Part shown: positions 54,641-64,000 of the stretch, one piece after another
Layout of the letters: the number at the start of each line of letters is the position of its first letter
Numbering within the stretch: position 1 is the stretch's first letter
Source: Tetrastigma voinierianum
Lineage: Eukaryota; Streptophyta; Magnoliopsida; Vitales; Vitaceae
Direction: 5' to 3'
Assembly (NCBI GenBank): GCA_016808115.1
Contig: JAEQBH010002191.1
Coordinates: 806,001 to 870,000, forward strand
Length of the DNA: 64,000 nucleotides
Made by a program: the position numbers and the translations under genes
Notes under the pieces: generated by a model
Database searches by the model: none
What the model was told of the DNA's origin: nothing
Seen by the model: the letters and a program-made list of their open reading frames with translations, nothing else

Positions 54641-55960
54641 TACTTTGAATCCATAGATGAAAAAACAGAGTACATCGAGACGGAAGACAAATCAAATGAA
54701 ATATCAAAAGAAATGGTGGGTCCATAGTCGGACTCTCCCACAACATACTTTAAAATATCGAGATACAACATTATAAATATCAATATCCATAATCGTATCG
54801 TAATTTTGGAAGCGGAGAAGCATCCTCATCATCTCTGACGACACACAAAAGTTGCTTAATGCCAAATTTAGCTCGGATCAGCCGACTGGCTATTTAGTAG
54901 CTCATCGACATAATCATCGGATAAACATGACCCCATCGTACCTCATAATCGGTTATCTTGTCGGAGCACGCAAATAACCGCTGGATTACTGGGGAAGAAG
55001 AAGCAGTTGAGGTATTAGAGTGTCAAAGGAGCTGTTGCTCATCTAAAGTTGTTGAAAAAAACTGTTGTAGCTCAACATGCCAAATATCAGTAGGCTCATC
55101 AATCGATACGTCGGGACACAATAATGGCTCTGAAGCCCTCACAAAATAGTCAATCAACCTCAGGTGTAAGGGCCAGACGGGATAAGTCAAATAGAATGTA
55201 GTAAGTAAATTTGACCCACTCCTTTGTGCAATTCGCATCATGTCATAAATCTACCTCTGAGGGAACATATCCCAAGCCAAAGGGTGTGTCATGGTCCAAA
55301 GCTATGATAAAATTGCTACGACCATGCTTGTGACTCCCACTAAACCCAGGCTTGAACATATCTGACATCTCCTCATCATGTCAACGTAAGACTACTATGC
55401 TGATCAAATTATTAAAATCTTTGAATCTCTAACAAAATCCTGGCTCCTGATGCATTACCTCATCAAAAGTGAATCGATAATAAGCAAATCATCTCTCTCC
55501 ATGGCTAATCTCCAATCTTTAGCTTAGAAGTCGATATTGCCCACTGTAGATGGAATGGTGATTACTGGGCCATCATGAATAGACTTCACCGCCGGATGAA
55601 GGGAAGAAGGATAACACAAATATTTAAGAATCGAGGAGCCTTTAGAGCGGGTAAAAGGATACATGGATCCTTAAGAGCACGAAACATGACACAAAAAGCA
55701 GGCGGCACAATCATCGGCACCAAAGAGTGAAGTGCCCATCACCTCTCTGAAGAGTATTGTCATAAGCTCTTCTTGTCTATATAGATGGCAAATTTGAGGC
55801 GTATCCACAGAGTGATAAGCGTTAAGCCAGTGGACAAACATTTAGAACCAAATTCATTTGTCGAGAGGACAAATGGAACTTAAGCGACCCAGACAGCCAA
55901 TTGATTTGTCACGAGGGTAGTGTGGTCTAAACCCTTATGAGGTAAGTCATCCTCGAAAGA
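54560..55960 (-). pseudogene. pol: Ogre-like protease and pre-RT spacer, minus copy
   Basis: Inverted relative of 49310-50730. Minus strand: protease-side sequence 55950-55500 (FIHDGPVITIPS-like at about 55565), the spacer MMRRCQICSSLGLVGVTS-like piece (55385-55330), and the acidic pre-RT spacer ADPS/DDEDAS at about 54950-54820 continuing to GATGTATGTGCACCTCATTC at about 54575. Decayed to a similar degree as the plus copy. The sequence stops at the 54060-54640 duplication, before RT. Confidence 0.78.
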
Positions 55961-57560
55961 AAACAATGCAACTAGCTCGACCAGCCATGAGTATATGTAT
56001 TAGGCCTGCGTGTGGTAGATGTCGACTTCGAATCAGATTCAAATGCCAATCGAAATCTCTTATGTGGGTGGTAGAGGAAGCTAACAAGCTCTAAATAGAA
56101 TCTGACCTATGTGCTCTCATCACAGCGAGATCTCATCATCATCTTTCACTGTCTCGTCTCCAGTAGCATCAGGATCTATTGGTCGAGATGGAACTGGAGA
56201 CTACTATCTAACCACCCTATCTCTTTTGATGACATCTTTTGAATCTTGATTGTATCAGTGTCCCTCGACGTAGAGTTGGAATAAAAAGAGGTCGAACACT
56301 ATAACACAACAAAGTCATTGGCCTCGATGTGGGGATCCAAACTGGAGTGATGCTCGGCTTCAAAACGACATGTGCGTGAATTTGCTGGCTTGGAAACACC
56401 TCATGAACTCCATCATCATCATAACCATCATCAAATCTGTTAGGATTCAACCCTGATCATCCAGTATTAACATATGGATATGATCATCGGACTCTGATCG
56501 AATCGATGGAATGAATGCCTCCGGATTGGAAGATTTTGCATGTCGAATATGTGGAAGAGGTTAGAAATAACGACAAGCTATCCCAGTACCATGATACTGA
56601 TCGTAAAGTCTTAAATAACATGTCTCAAAGCAATTCACTGATTTGTAATATGTTTGGGGCCTTGATGATAGGCACAATGTTAGTCTATCTGAAAATAAGG
56701 GTGAACAACATGTGGCAATGAAGCCCCGGTGCTAAACTGGTGAGCAATCCGATACCATCGTGTTGTAGACCTCACCCAGAGCATGCTAGTGGTGTAAAGT
56801 GTCAGCACATCTAGAGCTCTTTGTGTAGGAATTGTGGACCCCTCGAGGTGAATGGAAGTAGTAGGTGGCCTCTCGCTTTAGCATCGATGTAAATTGGAGC
56901 GTAGATACTCGAGAGCTAGTAACCTAAGAGACTAAACCGGTAGAGAAGGTCGATAATGAATTGAACTCTGTACGTAGGAAGCCTTGTGCGGTCGAATACA
57001 TGCATACTGAGGCCTAGGTGGTCTCTGTCTGAATGAATCGATGGCTCCTACCTTCCTCGGTCTATATGATCTAGAAGGCTTCTTCTCCTTACTTTCAGAA
57101 GAGGAAGAATCCGACCACAAACCGAATGCCATACCATCATAGATACCATACAATGTCTTTAACAAAGCTCTCTCTGATGGACGGTCAATCGTCTGAATAA
57201 TCTTCTCCCTCAACGGGAGATGAATGATATGTGATCTCATGAGCTCACACCTCGTAACACAAAAGCTCTCTCTGATGACATCTATGGCCAGTCTTTGAAA
57301 GATAACTACCGATAAACTCATGAGTGAGATCACCCATGTTTGCACACGAAGCATTTAAAGGCGCCAAACGGCACATCCCCACCTTTACTCGATGATAAAG
57401 AACAACATGATCGAGTTGAGCCCCTCATCCAAACCCATACCCTATATATCCTCGAATGAGTACGTAGGCATCCTTTGCTGTATACCCTCCATGTCAAGCA
57501 TCAAAATTTAGGCGCGGTGGGGTCATAGAATCTTATCAAATCCATCCACATCGATCCCTC
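55960..57560 (-). pseudogene. gag: Ogre-like gag, minus copy
   Basis: Minus strand: RIQRVEHMLR (57610), MTPPRLNF and PTYSFEDI (57520-57450), then MRSHIIHLPLREKIIQTIDR, ERALLKTLYGIYDGMAFGLW, SDSSSSESKEKKPSRSYRPR (57250-57060) and RQRPPRPQY, then LPPRP/FRMDLHC-type end near 56720, and the gag-protease linker to 55960. It is the same family as the plus copy at 43026-44100. The minus copy lacks the 2.9-kb and 1.4-kb insertions, which dates those insertions to after the two copies separated. Confidence 0.78.
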
Positions 57561-59469
57561 TGATCGATTTACCTAAGCATATGCTCTACTCTCTGTATGC
57601 GATCATCAGAATCATCAATGGTCTAAATTGGAACATTCGCATGTGGCAAGATCACCTTTGTAGGCTTCTGAATGACAAAATGAGTGCCATGAGGGACATG
57701 CAGTGGTTCCATCTGAACCATTGATGGAGGTGGAGGTGGTACTTACAATAATGACTAAGTATCCTCTTAATTACGAAATGCGCAAGTCTTTGTCTGTCGA
57801 TCTCTAAGCATCACGAAGCGTGGTGACAACCATAGCAATCTACTCAATACCCGCCGCATGTGGATCCATATATGCCTGATCTTATATACGTACTAATCTA
57901 CCCTCAACTCCAACCCACAAAGATGGTCCCAATCTACGTCAATAAATAAATCCTGTAAGTGGAACCAAAACAAATAAGGTGGAGTCCGATGGAGGAATTG
58001 AGAATGAATCTTGATATAATGGGGTGAATAGACGATCCAATAAGCTCAATACTGCAAAACCACCTCCAGCTGATTTGAATATGCATCAATCTCTATATGC
58101 CTCAGGGGAGGAGGCAAGTGGGCTGCGGATCATAACATGATGACCTTGGGCCTTAAGGACTCACGGATGCACCACGTGAATGAGAGTCCTAATCCACTAG
58201 GATCTAAAGCTCGGCCTGCAAGGTCATGGTAGCTCTTAAAAACAAGGGGTGGAGTCTTTTGAGGGGGTCACTGCTTGAGAGTGATCATACCCTCGTTGAG
58301 TGCGTAAACCTTCTACATGCCTCCCAAGAAGGGAATGGGTGCTTCCATGTAAGGTAGTCATCACATCCACATGCCCTGCCTTGACATCGGGGTTTTTCTA
58401 TAGTAAAAGGATTTCTCACTAATCTCAGCATTAAGAAAGAAACTAAGTGTATAGTGAATATATGCATCAGAAAAACCTAATAAATCTTGAGAAAATGTAT
58501 TTGTACTTTATGAATATCACGAAATCTAGCTCTAGGCTATACAAGTCTTCAAAGATCAGACTCTAAGCAGCATCCATATATCGATCACCTCTGGAATGCT
58601 CCCCGAACACGAGATATAGCCCATTATTGGGCCTTGCTCTAGTACTGGCACAGTCGAAGAGCAACAAAGACAACAAAGTCTTGATCAAACTCAGGCCACT
58701 GACAACAAAGACACGTAGTCGTAGGGATTGGGAGTTAGAGATATGAGGACATTGCATGGAAACATCTGACATGGAGTCAGAGAAAGGGTAGTCATGCAAC
58801 AGCGGTCATGCGAAGCCTGATATATCATCAAATCTACACCTGATCTAAATGAAGTATAAGATGGACAAAGTGAATATACAACATTGTGACAGTGACATGA
58901 GATGAACAAAGAATCAGCGATGAAGTCGACTGACTGATACTAATGATAAAACAATCGGACATAGCACAGAGATAATTAGCTAAATTAAAACTCTAATGTG
59001 CTACCAACAATCAGAAGTACACAAAAGAGCAGATGTATCTATCGTCTGACCAATCCGTCTGCACATTTTCCTCGATTTTTGTTTTCAAGCTTGATCCTCC
59101 TCATTGTACTGATAGATCGTCCCTTTCTAGACCGCATTTTTGTCTATTATGCTTTTCCCATTAAAAGCGGTCGTTTTATATTAAAAAAACCATTTTAAAA
59201 ACGATTTTAGTAAACACTCTTATTTTTATTTATTTTAAAGGTAAAACAAAATAAGAAAGAACAACCACAAATGTGACTCTGATAAGAAAATGCAAGTTAG
59301 GAAAAACCGAGTCTAAGTACGAGGTCGAGTTACTTATCGAGAAGATCGATGGAAGCGTTATGCCTATAGAAAGTGTGCAATTTAGGAAAGCAGTGGCTCG
59401 GCCCCGAATGAGGCAAGCTCATTGAGTATGAGCTAAAAATGACCACTTTATTAAGACGCTTTTTGCTAG
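57561..59469 (-). other. 5' region of the minus Ogre-like copy
   Basis: Minus strand upstream of gag. 57600-58300 reads as broken gag N-terminal/upstream ORF sequence (for example MVTTLRDA-like near 57800). 58300-59200 contains frames without recognisable domains (for example 58563-58799) and may hold the additional upstream ORF or leader known from Ogre elements. 59200-59469 looks like a leader. No primer site was recognised. Confidence 0.45.
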
Positions 59470-61033
59470 CCTGATGATAGTGGATCATATTAGCATTGGT
59501 ATGATTTTCATGTATTTATATGTAACCCCGAATGCTAGATTCACATATGTTCTAGATTACTAATCCCCATTTGCTTACATTTTACGGGAATAGTAAAAGC
59601 GAAAGCAAAGAGACAAAAGATCAATAAATGGCTTTGGCTTTAGTTGTGCAGAGAGTGAAGAAGACCATGCGAGGCGAAGAGGAAAAACTCAAAACACCAG
59701 CTTTGGGTTCACCTAGGCAAAGACCTTCGCCTAAGTGAAGGAAGAGCATCCAGATAGAAGACACTTGCCCTTCACCTAGGCGTTGGACCCTTTGCCTAGG
59801 TGAAGAACGTCAGGCTGGAGTAGAAAATGTCGCATTTTAGCCCATTTTGGAGCCTATTTTCCACTTCTATAAATGTATGTATTGAAGACAATGTTAGGGT
59901 TCCGGTTTTGGGGAGAGCAAACACCTTCTTAGGGCTTCTCCTTCTTCCTTCTTCTTGAGCCATATTTTTTAGGGTTGTAGTTTTTGTTCATTTCCACTTG
60001 TTTTGGAAGGTACATGTTGAAGTCTAACTCATTAGAGACTCTTGCAGCGGTGGTATATAGAGTTAGGGATGATTTTCACCTTTCTTTTGTTTTTGTAATA
60101 CCTCTAAACTCTCTACTCTATTTGTAAATCTTTCATTATTATATTTATCTTAAATATGATTTTGTTGGATTATTTGGTTGCAATGAGTGGCTAAACATCC
60201 TCTATCTAGGGTTGATTGTGGAAGTTGATGATTTGTATATATATACTTTTATGATGGTTTGTGAATTAGGTAGCTTGTGTGGATGTTGAATTGAGTGTAG
60301 TTCTTAGGATTATTATGGTTTTAATTAATTAATCCATGTGAGACTTGGAGTCTTCGATCCCCTGATAGGGCATCCTTAAGTGACGATTGGATTACACCTT
60401 AAAATGCAGTCTGAGTCTCTTAAGGTATGCGTTAGTTAATTGAATACTAATTAACCTAATCAGAAAGTCAGAAATTGAGTGCCTAACTGAAGGATTTCAT
60501 TAGGGATAGCACCATCTCGGCGTATGTGAGTGTATGGAGTAGAAGGTGATCGATCAGGCGTAGTCAGATAATCTTTGTTGTATGGGCCAAGAGGTGACGA
60601 TAAGTTCTGAGAAAGAAGCGCATGACAAGTATCGCGTTTAATGACTGGTGGTGAAAGGAGAATGAGGAGTTGGTGTGAGAAAATTGAGGGAGACATAAAA
60701 GTGTAAACCTCATGTAGTTCCTTGGACATGCATGAGTGTACATTCCTTAATCGTGCTTAATGAATATAAACCATAAATGCCATCAATGGAAATGACCTGG
60801 AATCTTTCCTTGAGTTACATCCCTCGATACTCGCACCATTCCTTGTAGTGTACATTTGCTTTAATTTTAAAACCTTTCTCCTACCTACCTACAGTAAACA
60901 GATAGTGAATGACCCGATGTAGAGTATTCAATTCTAACTAAACCCACACATCGATCCTTGTGGGATCGATATCTAGACTTGTTAGTCCACTGTACTACTT
61001 AGCGACTACGTCATATTTGGATAATCGCTATCA
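59470..61033 (+). mobile_element. LTR-D, Athila/Tat-type LTR, plus strand
   Basis: Ends CGCTATCA at 61033, followed by AGTTTTGGTATTTCTTTTGT (61034 on), a decayed version of the primer site seen after LTR-A and LTR-B, and by the same leader words (TTGATCTTTGGTAGCAATGC compared with GGTCTTTGGTAGCTATGCC in LTR-B). The start near 59470 is set by the change of sequence type only. Inside are a TATA element (TTCTATAAATGTA, about 59868), CTTCGCCTAGG/CCTAGGTGAAG words (59705-59815) at the place of the CpG words of LTR-A, and the constant ACATCGATCCTTGTGGGATC near 60950. No internal coding region follows, so it is a solo LTR with a leader stub. Confidence 0.7.
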
Positions 61034-61434
61034 AGTTTTGGTATTTCTTTTGTGGGGACTTAATAACCTTGATCTTTGGTAGCAATGCTAAGCTACCAAA
61101 CACTAGCCCGACCCATTCTTGCGGGCTAAAAGCGGAGCCATAGTATTAAAAATCTCCAAATATATATTTTCTAATTTTATCATTCTTTAAATAAAAAAAT
61201 ACACAAATAATTAATGATAATTGGTGATTCATTAATAATTAATACATAAAATAATGGAGCTTAAACAGTATAATTAATAGACAAACAAATATATGAATAA
61301 TAAAGACACAAATACATTTGCTTTAGAAATGGAGAAGGTGATTATAGTTGATTCTGAGTCACATATTTAGGATAGGTAACAGCTTAGCACCACTAAATAT
61401 GGGAGGAATATATTGATATAAAGAATAAATAATG
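61034..61434. other. leader stub of LTR-D then A/T-rich sequence
   Basis: 61034-61110 is the decayed primer site and leader. 61140-61419 is A/T-rich with no gene. 61420-61434 is the left target duplication of the LINE. Confidence 0.6.
61420..61434. repeat. LINE target site duplication, left copy
   Basis: AAAGAATAAATAATG, repeated exactly at 62559-62573. Confidence 0.88.
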
Positions 61435-62558
61435 TGGATTAAAGAAATTTAGGAAATGGAAGCGAGTGCATTTGGAAGGTTAAGTGGTGTGGGTCAATGG
61501 TTTTGTGTGATGCTTTCCCCAACCTGTTTGTTGTTGCTGCTAACAAAGACGTTGTGATTAAAGAGATGTGGAGCCTAGATGAAGGAGGAGGATGCTGGAA
61601 TCCTCGTTTTTTGAGACCTTCAATGATTGAGAATTGGAGGAAGTAAACAATTTCCTTACTTGCCTAAACTGAATGAAAGTGCAACCAAACTTGGAGGACA
61701 AGGTGAGATGGGTGGAAGAAACATGGGAAGGGGGTCTTTCGTAGGATTAAGTTCTCTTGGATTAATGGGATTTTTGATTCTGACCAAGTCCATGTTTAAA
61801 GTGCTGGATTCTGCTTCCTATGGGTATTTCCCTGTAAACATCATTTGGCAGTCCAAGATACAGTCCAGAATATGCTTCTTTAGGTGGGAGGAAACATGGG
61901 GAAAGACGTTAAGTCTTGACCAGATTCAGAAGAGATGAAGACCATTGGATAATAGATGCTTTATGTGCAAAGAAAAAGAAGAAAGCGATAGCCACATTAT
62001 TCATTGCGGACATATTGCAAAGGGTTTTATGGGACATCTTCTTACTTTTTTTGGTGTTCATTAGATCCTTCCTAGTTTAGTCTTCTGAACTTTGGAAGGA
62101 TGGAGAGTCTTTAAATGGGAAAAGAATGGATGTGTGGAGGAATGAGGCCTTTATGATGTTTCTTTTAGACCATATGAAGTAAGAAACAAAATTGCCTATG
62201 AAGATGTGACATGCATCCGAGGAAGTTAAAGTCCTCTTTTGTGTATTTCCTCTTAGTAGAAATTGCATTTATGCATTAAGAGGCGACCTGACACTTGTGA
62301 GTTCATTGAGTGGTTGGGATCTAAGTGAATTTAGCGTTTTTGTACCTTTTCGTTCTGTTGGGTGTATTTTGGGGACTGTTCTCTTTTGGGAAACATCCCC
62401 TTCAATTATTGTTTGTGCTTTGTTGGGCTGTTTTTTTGCTATCTATGGTGTTTCTGTGGGGTCATGGTTTGTTTCCTTTTACTCTCTATGAGTCGCCATT
62501 TTGGCGACTCTCCTCTTTAATATACTCTTCTTTCTTACTTATCAAAAAAATAAAAATA
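61435..62558 (+). mobile_element. 5'-truncated L1-type LINE
   Basis: Plus strand. The ORF2 end is readable: SFPNLFV-type AFPNLFVVAANKDVV (61515), EGGGCWNPRFLRP (61590), then FPVNIIWQSKIQSRICFFRW, GKTLSLDQIQKR (61830-61937) and a zinc-binding NRCFMCKEKEESDSHIIHC (61950-62010, C-x2-C and H-x4-C). This is the zf-RVT domain after RT in plant LINEs. The 3' tail CTTACTTATCAAAAAAATAA (62534 on) is a typical end. A perfect 15-bp duplication flanks it. About 1.12 kb long; RT and upstream parts were lost by the usual 5' truncation. Several stops. It is a different subfamily from the LINE at 17.3-21.7 kb, which has RNase H. Confidence 0.9.
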
Positions 62559-62573
62559 AAAGAATAAATAATG
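62559..62573. repeat. LINE target site duplication, right copy
   Basis: AAAGAATAAATAATG, identical to 61420-61434, directly after the A-rich tail. Confidence 0.88.
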
Positions 62574-63097
62574 GAGAAAAACCAGCCAAAGAAAACCGAC
62601 GATTCAATTTTCATGTTACCTTACCAGTATTTGCACCATCAATCAACACAATCAATACCAATCTCATGAGCCTGTGGTTCTGTACTCATGGAACCTAAGA
62701 TTTTGTTTAATTGTTGAGAACAAAACTAACGAACTCATGTCCCGATTTGGTCTCTGTCGTAGGTTTTAGTTTTGTGTAAGTCTCCACTTCTCCTTCGGTA
62801 GAAACGATCGTCATGTGCCAGGCGATGCTCACGGTCGTCGGTGTAAATATCGAGTCAAATCAAAGAGACGAAGGCGAGAAGTACATAATAGAAGAAGAGG
62901 TGAAGAAAGCAATGTGGACATGTACCTGTCTTGTCGTGGAGGAGATGCGGGGAGGAATGAGGAAGAAGGAAATGAGGAGAGGCCACGATGACGGTCGTGG
63001 AGATGCAAGATACGAGGAGGAAGAAGCGAGTTGTATCAAATTTGGGATGAGGATTGATGCTATAAGAAGTTTAGAAAAAAATCTCAATAAATACATA

Positions 63098-63165
<68 letters not shown>

Positions 63166-64000
63166 TTATATATATCATTTTTTCAAATAATGTAATAAAA
63201 AATAAAAATTCGAGTCGATTGGGAATTTCAGCACTGGACACAGCTTCGAGATAGGCTGCGAGCCAATTCGGGCCAGGCCATTGGGCCCGAATTCTATTCG
63301 AACTACTAATTTCACAGCTTGACTCTCCAAAATGTCGGGGCCGATTAGAAATTAGGCCATGTTTCGACTCATATTCCACTACTTTCTATCTATTGAGTTT
63401 ACTACCCAAACAAACAAGGAAAATACATTTTGACTAATCGATCGATAGATACCGTGACAATAATGCAACAACATACCAAAACATATATAAATAAATAATC
63501 AAGTAAAAGTCATATAAGAAAAATGTGTACTGGGCGAGAAAAAACATTAGAGGCGCTATCCGTTTAGAAGCACATTATTGATGCGATAATAAAATATTAA
63601 AAAATTCAATTAAAGGTGGTTATGGTCGAAATCGAATTATTTATTAAAATGATATCTGAGATGTAGACACTTTTAAGCGTTTATATATTACACAGGTAAC
63701 CCCACAGGGTGCTAATTTTGAAATTGGAAACTTGAAAATTAAAATTGGAAAATTTAAGGAGATGGATTTTGAAAATCTGACACTTGATTTTAGATTAGGA
63801 ATTTTGCTTAATTTTAGAGTGTAAGTGGAAATTTTGAAATTTAAATTATGAATTAGGAGCATTTATTTTAAAATTAGAAACTTAAAAATTGAAATTAAGA
63901 ATGGAGGCTATAATTTTATTCTTGATTCAATCTTGAGTGGAAGGATTTTATAATTTTGAAATTGAAACTTAAAGAAATTAAGTGGAAGGTGATTTGGAGT
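62574..64000. other. A/T-rich intergenic DNA, no gene recognised
   Basis: A 125-codon frame at 62813-63190 runs into the TA microsatellite and has an unusual Met/Glu/Arg-rich composition, without recognisable domain; I do not call it. 63700-64000 repeats GAAATTGGAAACTTGAAAATT-like words, a degenerate short tandem repeat. Confidence 0.45.
63109..63164. repeat. (TA)n microsatellite
   Basis: About 56 bases of TA, preceded by a short TC run and followed after a C by a further TATATATAT. Confidence 0.97.

Noticed and set aside
62813..63190. 125-codon frame as a small gene
   Set aside because: Ends in the TA microsatellite, has repetitive Met/Glu/Arg composition and no recognisable domain or conserved start context.
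1..64000. A previously undescribed multi-gene system (defence, biosynthetic cluster, toxin-antitoxin or similar)
   Set aside because: Both strands were read throughout; every sizeable coding signal falls into known retroelement, LINE or CC-NBS-LRR families, and no conserved set of unknown genes is present.

Overview
The window is nuclear DNA from a flowering plant, most likely a eudicot (the resistance-gene fragment is of the R13L1-like CC-NBS-LRR type; the species cannot be named). It is almost wholly a graveyard of nested, decayed transposable elements. I see no intact host gene, no rRNA, tRNA or CRISPR array, and no new defence or metabolic system. The only long open frame of host type is the 5' end of a CC-NBS-LRR resistance gene (14231-14974), cut off after the P-loop. 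The unusual features are arrangements of known element families.

Layout. 1-2467: gag-like remnant, primer-binding-like site and a long LTR (LTR-A), minus strand. 2470-4350: gag of a Tat-lineage Ty3/gypsy element with GC-rich sequence upstream. 4380-5985: Ty1/copia reverse transcriptase region. 5985-6970: LRR tail of a resistance pseudogene. 7411-8244: two MITEs. 9489-11539: a second LTR (LTR-B) related to LTR-A, with a tandem LTR-end/primer-site duplication. 11986-13011: a 1-kb foldback transposon. 14231-16450: the truncated resistance gene and a second copy of its LRR tail. 17344-21660: an L1-type LINE with RNase H, minus strand.

About 21.7-41.9 kb is one large Tat-lineage element on the minus strand: gag (41944) to protease, reverse transcriptase, RNase H and integrase, then, on the opposite strand downstream of pol, an extra ORF of the 'putative gypsy type transposon' family (PF04195-like). 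Its integrase is split by a chromovirus-like Ty3/gypsy element of about 9.3 kb (28114-37399) with two LTRs of about 2 kb, a polypurine tract, a tRNA-Met-type primer site and a scrambled internal order.

43.0-59.2 kb carries two copies of another Tat/Ogre-like family in opposite orientations. The plus copy (43026-~53.7 kb) lacks its RT-RNase H-integrase core and is interrupted by two LTR-like insertions, one a solo LTR with a perfect 5-bp target duplication (47895-49304). The minus copy (~54.56-59.2 kb) keeps gag to the protease/RT spacer. 59.47-61.03 kb is a third LTR of the LTR-A/B type (LTR-D), and 61435-62558 is a 5'-truncated LINE with a perfect 15-bp target duplication.

How the parts relate: the neighbours do not form a pathway. 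The biology visible is element amplification, nesting, LTR-LTR recombination and decay beside a resistance-gene fragment. The best lead for something not explained by element family is a short sequence module that recurs in the same order inside two LTRs and inside the unrelated foldback transposon.
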